A DNA stretch of 64,000 bases from Palaemon carinicauda (taxonomy: Eukaryota; Arthropoda; Malacostraca; Decapoda; Palaemonidae), in contig NC_090725.1 in NCBI RefSeq assembly GCF_036898095.1, positions 317,723,421-317,787,420 on the forward strand. The letters run 5' to 3'. Positions 8,651 through 17,060 of this stretch are shown here, piece after piece. Every line of letters begins with the position of its first letter. Position 1 is the stretch's first letter. Under the pieces are notes generated by a model. It saw nothing but the letters and a program-made list of their open reading frames with translations, searched no databases and was not told where the DNA came from. A program made the position numbers and the translations under genes.

Positions 8651-10767
8651 GACCAGTGTTATCCCGCGTTATCTCTTGCCATTTTGGAGTTTATTTGTCG
8701 CTATGATGTCTTCACCAGCCTCATCTGCTTCTGGAAAGTTAAGTAATATCTTTGAATTGTGTAAATGTAAGCTCTTGCCAGTTTTGCTTTTCAATTGAGA
8801 TTGTAATTAACGTAACAAGAGTTGCCAGCCGGATGGCGACATGGACGCGGTAGTTCTTTCTTGTACATTTAGTTAGCCAGAACGACTTTCCCGGCATTAT
8901 TTGCTTTAATAACTTTAGCTATTTAGAAATTTAACTAGGGATTTTTATATTATGTCATTGTTGTCGTGGATTTGGCTATTTATGATCGAGCCTCACGAGT
9001 CCTAGGCTTCCTAGTCTAGGCACCTACACACTTCAAGCATGATATAACCTTCCTGGTAAAGTTTTATTGAAGCTCAGGCAATATTTTATACAATTAAGAT
9101 TTTACTGCATAAAATTTTTCTCTTTCAAGATAGTATACAAGAGAGTTTCGGTGAACGATTCTCAATGCTCCTAGGCTACTAGACTAGGGGCTTTAGTATA
9201 CTTTCTTACATGTCCCCATTACTCTTGTATTGTCTTTTAAGGGGAGACTGACACCTCCTATACCTTTTAAGTCGATACTAATCTCCTGGCAAGATTTAAG
9301 AGCAATCCCCCTTCCCTGTGATTAGCCTAGGCTATCCTCAGTTAGCTTTGCTGTGAACTGAGTTCTGGCAAAGTTTTACTGGGGTGTTTTGTTTCTTTCT
9401 CCTAACCACTGAGTCAGTTTTTGAGCTTAGAACGGGACATCAGAGTAATAAGTCTGTGTTAGGCATCTTACTGTCTTGGTGAAATGATTTCCCAAGTCAG
9501 GTTAAGTTGTCTTTACTGGAGGCTAGACCTCCCTAGACCATACGTGGAGGTTTTGTATGACAATTCCTCCTTCCTTTGTCTAGCAGACAGTCCTGTGCTG
9601 GTAGATCTTAGACCGAAGAAAGGATTTCTTCCTTGCCTAAGATCTCTGGTACGAGATTCTGTTCTCTTGCGAGATTGTGTCCTGTGTGCCGCTTTCTCAC
9701 TTGACTAACCCAACCTGGGGAAATGATTTCCCCTACTTGAGGTTACTTTATGAGATCAGAATCCTTCAAGTTAGGTAGTGCCTTCGGGTATTACCTTACT
9801 TATAGGACCCTTACCCCCTCCCATCTGTCTCTTTTGTGATGGATGAGCCATCACTCTCCCTGGCCGTCATTCTACATTTGACCCTATGGGTAATCTGAAG
9901 AATTGGCCTGAGCTCCCTGTCTGCCGCCGCCGGCAGGTACCCTCATACTCATTATAGTGTTCTTCAGTCCTCCCTTGGACTGCCTTCCATAGCCCATATG
10001 GATGGGATAGGGTTGGGTGGAAGCCCGAATATAATTCCCCCTTCCACTTGAACCCTCATTCTGGATGTAGGCCAGCAAGGCTGAGCCTTTACCTTCCTCC
10101 ATCCTCTCTTTTTCTCTGCCTTTCCTTATACTGGGCCGGGCGTAGCTGCCGGCGGACATGTTGGTTGTCTGTCGGCCGGCAGTTGCTCTGCCGCCACTTG
10201 CCATGGGTGTCGCTGATCGACGACCCAACGACAGTAGACATACTATGACCGGCTGCCGGCAACTAAGCTGTAGGCCGGCAGCCGTCCACCCAAAGTCTAG
10301 ACATTTGACGCCCGCTGCCGCCGGTTCCTACTTGATAGAGGGATCCTTCGGCTGCCGGCCGGCAGAGCCGCTGCTGGCGACCTCCGCCCATTACTCTGAG
10401 GACAGTAACTGCCTTCAATAGCCCAGAATAGGCCGGCATATGCTGGCAGGCCTGGCATGTTCCGGCAGGACTGGCGGCATGCCGCCGACAGTCAGTGCTG
10501 TAGCCCAAAAGTTTTTTCCAACCTACAAGGTGCTTCATGGGCAGCCTATTGTAAGACCATCACATATAAGAGAGCGATTCTCTCTACCAGATTCTCTCTA
10601 CCATTTAATGGTTATCAACCATTATTTTAATGCCCAATATTGAACCTAGAAGATTGTGTTAAGAAGACACTTTATATCAAAGGATATCATCTTCCCCTAA
10701 AATTCGTTAAGTATTTAGTGTTCAATATCGGAGGAGGTCATAGCAATGGGCTGGACAGGAAACACAA
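8651..10767 (+). other. Leader of DIRS copy B
   Basis: Long untranslated leader between the left terminal repeat and the intron. It contains CCTAGGCTTCCTAGTCTAGG-like stretches (around 9001), a pyrimidine-rich part, and the GCCGGC-rich block at 10140-10480. Bases 9778-10767 align with 1-998 of copy A. No coding frame with a homologue seen. Confidence 0.65.
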
Positions 10768-10881
10768 GTAGGTGTCTTTCCTATTTTCTAGCCTACTCTA
10801 TCCAAGCTAATATTATTAAAATTATGTATGGTGAAATCTGAGAATTTCACCGAATACATATATGCTTTTCTTTCTTTACAG
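10768..10881 (+). other. Putative intron in copy B leader
   Basis: GTAGGT donor at 10768 and TTTCTTTACAG acceptor ending at 10881, at the same places as in copy A. The branch-point-like TACTAAT of copy A is changed here (TACATAT). Confidence 0.5.
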
Positions 10882-11124
10882 GAGGAGCATCCCGAGTGCG
10901 GGAATAACTTTTGTAGGGTCCGTAGTAGGAACTTCCAACTGGTGCCCCAAACGCTGGCGACCCAATCGCCTGTGTTCACCCCAGTCTTCGAAAGGCAGTC
11001 AACAACCTTTAGGCCGAAGTCTCGAGGTTCCTTTCGAGGATCCTCTAGACGCCCCTTCAGAGGTAGGGGCAACAAAGGTGGACGTGGCCAAGGAGGTAAA
11101 TCCTCCAACCAGCACTCAAAGTGA
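10882..11124 (+). CDS. In-frame gag deletion product (mini-gag), copy B
   Basis: The first 14 or so codons of the Cys/His-rich segment (EEHPECGNNFCRVRSRNF) are fused directly to the basic Gag tail (QLVPQTLATQSPVF, then RGRGNKGGRGQGG). Relative to copy A, the bases equivalent to 1164-2847 are missing, and the join lies in a shared TTC, suggesting microhomology. The frame stays open through the deletion and ends in TGA at 11122-11124, one base before the RT ATG. The remaining protein of about 80 residues would be almost purely the Arg/Gly-rich, presumably nucleic-acid-binding tail. Whether it is made is unknown; in-frame joining could be chance (one in three). Confidence 0.6.
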   Translation, partial: EEHPECGNNFCRVRSRNFQLVPQTLATQSPVFTPVFERQSTTFRPKSRGSFRGSSRRPFRGRGNKGGRGQGGKSSNQHSK

Positions 11125-11125
11125 G

Positions 11126-11740
11126 ATGCTACCGGTAGGAGGGAGACTTCTCCTCTTCCGGGATTGTTGGACCTTCGATCCCTGGGCCCACAGCCTAATC
11201 AAGAACAGACTAGGGTGGAGTTGGAGCTCAACTCCACCAAACTTCCCTCAATTCTTCCAACACTCAACCCCCATACTGGAAGAATATGATCAGGAACTCC
11301 TGAACAAAAGAGTTATAAGGAAGGCGAAGTCCATCAGATTCCAAGGAAGGCTATTTTGTGTTCCGAAGAAGGACTCAGAAAAGCTCAGAGTCATTCTGGA
11401 CTTATCACCACTCAACAAATTCATAGTGAACTACAAGTTCAAAATGCTGACGCTTCAACACATAAGGACCCTTTTGCCCAAACGGGCATACACAGTCTCC
11501 ATAGACATGACAGATGCGTACTGGCACGTTCCAATCAGCTGTCAAGTTTCCCCCTACCTAGGGTTCAAACTACAGAAAAGAAAGTACGTTTTCAGAGCCA
11601 TGCCCTTCGGTCTAAACATAGTTCCAAGGGTATTCACCAAGCTTGCGAATGCAGTCATTCATCAACTACGCCTAAAGGGAATTCAGGTGGTAGCCTACCT
11701 GGATGACTGGCTGGTGTGGGCAACATCCGAGGAAGAGTCA
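11126..11740 (+). pseudogene. DIRS reverse transcriptase domain, copy B
   Basis: Starts at ATG 11126, after the gag TGA with one base between (TGAGATG). All RT blocks are present: RVILDLSPLNKFI, VSIDMTDAYWHVP, AMPFGLNIVPRVF and YLDDWLVW. A small indel around 11735 (ESCKPP in place of the normal EECRQA) shifts the frame and ends this part at 11761, so RT and RNase H are separated. The domain itself is one of the better preserved in the window. Confidence 0.88.
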
Positions 11741-12558
11741 TGCAAGCCTCCAAGGAAGTGATCCAGTTCCTGGAACACTTAGGATTCAAGATCAACTTGA
11801 AAAAGTCTCGACTATCTCCAGCTCAAAAGTTCCAGTGGCTGGGCGTCCACTGGGACTTGCAGTCACACTGCCTTTCCATTCCATTAAAGAAGAGGAAAGA
11901 GATAGCAGGATCTGTCAAAAGACTCCTTCAATCCGCCAGGATATCAAGAAGGCAACAGGAGAGAGTGATGGGGTCCCTCCAGTTTGCCTCAGTGACAGAT
12001 CCAGTATTGAGAGCACAATTAAAAGATGCATCAGGAGTTTGGAGAAAATACGCATCAAAAACTCGAAGAGATCTACAAAGACCGATACCAAATCGTCTGC
12101 GATCACTACTCAAGCAATGGTCGGAGGCCAAGAACCTAAAGAGCAAGGTACCTTTGCAACCACCTCCACCATCAGTCACCGTTCACACGGATGCCTCAAA
12201 AGAGCGGTGGGGAGGTCACTCTCATCATCGGAAAGTCCGAGGAAGCTGGTCTCCCCTCTTCAAAACCTTCCACATCAATTTTGTGGAAGCCATGGCAGTT
12301 TTTCTATCTGAAAAAATGAAACTTCGCTGCTCAATCCACATCCGTCTGGTTCTAGACAGCGAAGTCGTAATGAGATGCCTAAACCGACAAGGCTCGAGAT
12401 CGCCTCACATAAATCAAGTGATACCGGCCATCCTCCGACTAGCGGAGAAGAAGAGATGGCACTTGTCAGCACTCCACCTTCAAGGGTTCCGCAATGTAAC
12501 AGCGGACGCTCTATCCAGGGTCAACCCGATAAGAGTCAGAATGGTCCCTAGACGCTAG
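11741..12558 (+). pseudogene. DIRS RT thumb and RNase H domain, copy B
   Basis: Open from just after the frameshift to 12558. The thumb region is LGFKINLKKSRLSPAQKF, and RNase H has the four acidic positions VHTDAS, VEAMAVFLS, LVLDSEVV and NVTADALSR, so its catalytic residues look complete. It degrades the RNA strand during cDNA synthesis. It is separated from RT by the frameshift near 11735 and from the methyltransferase-like part by another near 12535, where the reading exits to a stop. Confidence 0.85.
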
Positions 12559-12959
12559 ATCATTCTCTTTCATATTACGCAGTCCCAGGACTGCAGATAG
12601 ACCTGTTCGCAACGAGGGACAACAAGAAGCTACCCCGGTACATAGCCCCGTACGAGGATCCTCTAGCAGAAGCGATGGATGCAATGTCCATAGATTGGAA
12701 CAGATGGTCCAAGATCTACCTATTCCCTCCAACCAACCTTCTGCTGAAAGTCCTCGACAAACTGAGATCCTTTCAAGGGACAGCAACAATAGTGGCCCAC
12801 AAGTGGCCCAACAGTGTTTGGTTCCCTCTGGTAACGGAACTACGCCTGAAGCTGATCCCGTTGCCGGACCCAGTTCTGACTCATCAAGTGCAGAAATTGA
12901 CTGTCTCAGCTTCATCAGAGAAAACCCAGAACCTTCATCTCATGATTTTCTCACCTTAG
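12559..12959 (+). pseudogene. DIRS methyltransferase-like region, copy B
   Basis: Contains DLFATRDNKKLP, MDAMSIDWNRWSKIYLFPP and PNSVWFPLVTELRLKL, ending at the same stop position as in copy A (FSP, stop). In DIRS elements this segment follows RNase H and is often annotated as DAM-type methyltransferase; I see no clear catalytic DPPY or NPPY box, so the function is not supported by residues. It overlaps the opening of the YR frame. Confidence 0.6.
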
Positions 12960-13923
12960 CGGTCAAGAAACGGTTCGAGATTTCTAGGGACAATATTAAC
13001 TTCTTAGAAGAATACAAGTCAAAGTCAACAAGAAGACAATCTGAGTCTTCCTGGAAGAAATGGGTGGCCTTTGTCAAGGCGAAGAAACCTAAGGAGATTT
13101 CTCCGGATTTCTATTTGTCCTTCTTCATCCATCTTCATGAACAAGGTTTAGCTGCCAATACGATTACTACATGTAAATCTGCCCTAGCCAGACCGATGCT
13201 TTACGCCTTCCAGGTAGACTTTTCTGATGAAATCTCTTCAACAAGATTCCTAAAGCCTATGCTAAATTTCTGCCCGCAGCTCCTCCAAACCCCATTTCAT
13301 GGTCTTTGGATAAAGTTCATCACTTAGCATCAACTCTGAACAATGAAGATTGCTCGCTGAAAGACTTGACTCAAAAGGTGATATTCTTATTTGCACTAGC
13401 CTCAGGAGCCAAAGTTAGCGAAATAGTGGCCCTCTCGTGGGATGATGGCCACATTCAGTTCACAGACTGCGGAGAACTGAACCTCTTTTCGGACCCGACG
13501 TTTCTCGCCAAGAACGAGCTGCCCACTAAGAGATGGGGTCCCTGGAGAATCTGCCCTCTGAAGGAAGAAGCATCCCTCTGCCCAGTGGAATGCCTAAAGG
13601 TCTATCTTCGTAGAACTTCAGACTTTAAGGGAGGCCAGCTTTTCAGGGGAGAGACTTCTGGTTCAACGTTATCCTTGAAACAGATAAGGGCGAAAATCAC
13701 CTATTTTATACGCAGAGCGGATCCAGACAGTACACCCGCATGTCATGAGCCGAGAAAAGTTGCCTCGTCTCTGAATTTCCTTCAGACGATGTCGTTTGAA
13801 AGCCTTCGTGCTTATACTGGATGGAAGTCATCCAGAGTATTCTTCAAACACTACGCGAAGCAATTACAGGAAATAAAATTTCATGTGGTGGCAGCAGGCA
13901 GTGTGATAAAACCTGCCACTTGA
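12900..13923 (+). pseudogene. DIRS tyrosine recombinase, copy B
   Basis: The N-terminal half is open to about 13235, where extra bases (ATCTCTTCAACAAG against ATCTTCAACAAG in A) shift the frame. The C-terminal half is read from 13306 to the TGA at 13921-13923. Box I reads SGAKVSEI, with Lys for the catalytic Arg (codon 13411-13413); box II HEPRKVA and the tyrosine segment SSRVFFKHYAKQ are present. B thus keeps the tyrosine that A lost and loses the arginine in a different way. A double defect, so surely inactive. Confidence 0.86.
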
Positions 13924-14810
13924 TTACAGCGAAGAACAGTGCACTATTTGGGACTTTTAGTGAAGGGTGTACATGATAGACTCACAAGGCATATCATGTT
14001 GAGTATTGTGTTTAGTGATGACACCATAGACTGTTCTATCTACACAGGTGACATTAAGCAAAATAGACTAACATAAGTGCCAGGCATACTTATATGCACA
14101 GTGTTCCTAGTAACAACAAAATACATAGTGAAATTTTTATATTTCCGATAGAGTGGCTGGTGTTTCCTTTTCAGGTGAAACTTATTTTGTTTCTGTTATT
14201 ACTGTTTATGCTTTTATGCAGAATTGTTCAGCGTAAAATGTAATTGAATACAACTATGATTTCTATTTTTGTAATAAACAATAGAAGGAATCTTTGCGTC
14301 TCTTTCGCCTCAAATATTCTAGATTAAGAATAAAGTCAGAGCATCCTTGATTCTATTGATATTTAAGAAAAGAATGGGAACTAAGGTTACTACTGTTCCA
14401 AGCAAACAGGTAAGGACTGATTAAATTTAACTTTTTATCTTACTGATTTAAGGTTTCCTACACATATATAAACCTGTCTGTCTCTTTAACAACCAGACTC
14501 GGGAGGTATCAGTAACCTACACAGATCAATACCATCTAGGTACAAACTATGCTTTATGTATATGATGACACTAATATACAAACTGTTTGCTAGATTGTTC
14601 CTTGAACTCACAATCCTCGGGTTTTTTCCTAGAGTCTACCCAGACTCTTCTCTGTACGGGGCAGGAAGCACTGACATATGCCATGATCAGTTGATTGATG
14701 TATAACGGTATCATCAAGTGTCTCTAGGTCCCGAAGACCAAAAAAGGAAAAATTTATCTCGAGATAAACAGCACTATTGAAAATCCACAGATACATTAAT
14801 GCTCTGGTAA
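13924..14810 (+). other. 3' untranslated region of copy B with poly(A) signal
   Basis: Non-coding, colinear with 5697-6628 of copy A. AATAAA lies at 14273-14278. The stretch before the ICR contains CTCGAGATAAACAGCAC and a GCTCTGGTAAACTTCC lead-in. Confidence 0.6.
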
Positions 14811-14910
14811 ACTTCCATCAGGACGACATGGCCTAAGCCGAAAAAATGGATTTTGAGTGAAGCGAAAAATCTATTTTTGGGTGAGGTAGCCATGTCGTCC
14901 TGATGGACCC
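14811..14910. repeat. Internal complementary region (ICR), copy B
   Basis: About 100 bases in which the complement of the left terminus (CTTCCATCAGGACGACATGG, then AGCCGAAAAAA) is joined directly to the complement of the right terminus (ATGGATTTTGAGTGAAGCG, then TTTTTGGGTGAGGTAGCC and CCATGTCGTCCTGATGG). This head-to-tail joining of both ends, next to the right terminal repeat, is the ICR of DIRS1-type elements, thought to template circular cDNA formation. The same structure is visible in D (26225-26345) and E (44455-44560). Confidence 0.85.
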
Positions 14911-14959
14911 ACCCTCTTTTTGACAAAAGGATAATGAATCCCTCCCTATGGTACTGTAT

Positions 14960-15350
14960 CTGCAACACCTACAAAGCTACAAAGAATGGCTTGGTGGCGC
15001 CGTGCGGTGGCAATTTGGCGCACTATTTACAGTACAGTAGGAGCGTCGCCTTTTTAACGACTCTCCTATATTCTTGCCACTTTTCCCCTTGAAGCGAAAG
15101 CGCTATTAGGAGTGTAGATAGCTATGAGACGTGTCAAGAATACGTCCTCTGATATTACGCAATATCCCTTTTTAAATTTTAAGGGATATTCGATCCAGGA
15201 GTTAGAATTCTGGATACCTTTGGTAAATTCTCTGGGATATATCACTGTAGTCAAATATACCTAGGAAGCTACTATTGAAGGAACTTCCATCAGGACGACA
15301 TGGCGACCTCACCCAAAAATAGATTTTTCGCTTCGCTCAAAATCATTTTT
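14960..15350. repeat. Right inverted terminal repeat, copy B
   Basis: Inverse of the left repeat over about 340 bases, then an extra terminal 45-50 bases (CACCCAAAAATAGATTTTTC, CGCTTCGCTCAAAATC, T run) that are not in the left repeat. Ends at the T run before the resumed G1 LTR. Confidence 0.9.
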
Positions 15351-15537
15351 TCACATGTACAAATACTTGAAATACAAGTCAATAGAAATAGGTAGTGAAA
15401 TGATAAATACATAAAATTGTAGCTCTGGGGAGCGGAATAAATATATACAGTCAACCACAGTGTGGCGAAAAGAGAATTTAAAGGAAATGGAGAATTCGAT
15501 GAGAATGCTGGACGACAGAGGGAGCGATATCCTTACA
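15351..15537 (-). repeat. G1 3' LTR, part 2 (element-proximal end)
   Basis: Matches 23746-23932 of the intact G1 LTR. On the minus strand it begins TGTAAGGATATCGC directly after a poly-G tract (11 G on the minus strand, plus 15541-15555) that serves as the polypurine tract. Confidence 0.85.
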
Positions 15538-15639
15538 AGTACTCCCCCCCCCCAAGACATCAGGCGGCGTAGAGGGCTGATGAGACTAGTCTTCGTATCG
15601 TTTCGGGCATCGGAGGGTTCCTCTTGTTCTTGAAAATAT

Positions 15640-16518
15640 CAGGATGTCGTCGATGTAGCAAACGCAGAATAGTAGGTCACCAGGACGCTATCCATTAGGC
15701 GTTGGAAGGTCGCCCCCCCCCCCATTGCGTAGATCGAAGGTTGAGTATGCGAAGGTGTAGGATCCGAACGGTGTCACAATAGCAGTTTTCGGAATGTCCT
15801 CTAGAAATACAGGGACCTGGAAGTAAGACTTGAGAAGGTCCATCTTGGTGAAGTATTTCGCGCCATGCAACGCATTCGTCAGGTCTTGCATGTTGGGCAG
15901 AGGGTAGTGGTCGGGCGTTGTGATGACGTTGAGGCGCCTGTAGTCGCCGCAAGGTCTCCAGGTCCCGTCAGGCGTCTTTACCATGTGTAGGGGAGATGCC
16001 CAGGGGCTCGATGCTTTCTTACAGATACCCATGCGCTCCAAGTCCTCAAAGGCGCGTTTGGCGTCCCTCAGCTTCTGGGGCGGGAGGCGGCGGAATTTGG
16101 CGTGTGTAGGAGGTCCCGTCATCGTGATGTGGTGGTAGATCCCGTGCTTGGAGGGGGATCCCGGCGATTGTCGGAGCTCGGGCTTGAAAATGTCAGCGAT
16201 GGCGAAGGGCCAGGAATACGAACAACGGCCCAGGATAGATATCCTGAGGATCCTAGTCCTATAACACCGTATGGGACACCCGTTGGCGGTGACAAGCAAG
16301 AGGGCGTCTTTGCTTGGACCACGGTCTAGGTCGGCTTGTGACGGCGGGAACGTTGACTGCATAGCGCCGGTGTTGACCATGAGTCTATGGTTGGAGATGG
16401 TGTCGAGGATATAGAAACCATTCTTGCTTTGGTTTCCTGCAGCTGCGATGGTGGTAGGTGGTTTCTTCTGGCATCATCTTCTAGGGAAATTGCATGGTGC
16501 CCTACATTTCTTGGCGTC
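15640..16518 (-). pseudogene. G1 protease and reverse transcriptase remnant
   Basis: Minus strand. The protease segment reads FYILDTISNHRLMVNTGAMQ: the catalytic DTG is NTG, so the aspartate is lost. Next comes the pol spacer, then the RT start with GICKKASSPWASPLHMV, CGDYRRLNVIT, YPLPNMQDL, TKMDLLKSYFQVPV and PFGSYTFAY. A C run on the plus strand (15713-15724) shifts the frame before the YIDD box, which is readable at 15657-15646. The element then jumps to its polypurine tract, so RNase H and integrase are missing. The first 164 bases (16355-16518) are repeated at 22479-22642 on the other side of G2. Confidence 0.85.
16355..16518. repeat. 164-bp direct repeat flanking G2, left copy
   Basis: G1 protease-region sequence from GACTGCATAGCGCC to CTTGGCGTC, present again at 22479-22642 just after the right LTR of G2, with a single difference seen (CATGAGTC here, CATGAATC there). 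Far longer than a normal 4-6 bp target duplication. Confidence 0.9.
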
Positions 16519-17030
16519 TATTCATATCTATTGTACATGTTATAATTATTATATGATCCTATTTCATTCATGTGCATTACTGTATAGGATCCTATTTCAT
16601 TTATGTGTATTGTGTCGTCTATACATTATGTGCATTATAGGATCCTATTTCATTTATGTGTATTGCGTCATCTATACATTGGCGCTCATTTGTGAGAATG
16701 TAAGCAAACAGTGTTTCAGTTTGGCAGCTCATTTACTCGCTGCGTATATGGTACAGTATTATTGTCTATAGACTTTAGCTAAACTTTATTATCTATTATA
16801 TGCTAGCAGCAAATGGTTCATTAGCTAGCTGTGTATACTGTGAATTTACTAACTGACCCATATATGCTATTAGGTGTCAGTGTAATTTCATATTGAATTT
16901 ATTTTGACTGCCGATGCAAATGCCATTTTATTTCTCATCATGCTATCTTTCATTGCAGATATTATCATTGTCATGTGATGCCTTCCAAGTGATAATAAAC
17001 ATTTCATGAACAAAAAGTGAATCTTATTTA
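16519..17030 (+). repeat. G2 5' LTR
   Basis: Begins TATTCATATCTATTG; an AATAAA signal is at 16994-16999. It holds three imperfect tandem copies of a unit centred on GGATCCTATTTCATTTATG (16555-16680), probably in U3. Ends ATCTTATTTA. The 30 bases after it (TGATAATATCAGTGATC...) should hold the primer-binding site, but I recognise no tRNA match. Confidence 0.88.
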
Positions 17031-17060
17031 TGATAATATCAGTGATCTTGCTACATTACA

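Larger units (their letters stand above)
8300..15350 (+). mobile_element. DIRS1-like retrotransposon copy B (both ends present, gag deleted)
   Basis: A 7.05-kb element with both inverted terminal repeats, leader, intron, mini-gag, RT, RNase H, methyltransferase-like region, YR, ICR and right repeat. It is inserted in the 3' LTR of G1. The uninterrupted LTR at 23731-23750 reads TGTGTGTTTTTTCACAC, so the integration point is a T run with no evident target duplication, as expected for YR-mediated integration. Compared with copy A it lacks about 1.7 kb of gag. RT has a frameshift before RNase H, and YR has a frameshift near 13235 and Lys in place of the box I arginine, so it cannot move by itself. 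Confidence 0.92.

Noticed and set aside
8363..8798. Short frames in the terminal repeat and leader of copy B
   Set aside because: One is repeated inverted at 15066-15254 because it lies in the terminal repeat; no coding signature.
12600..12959. A functional DNA methyltransferase in DIRS copies
   Set aside because: The conserved segment between RNase H and YR lacks a visible DPPY or NPPY catalytic box; only positional similarity to the DAM-like region is supported.
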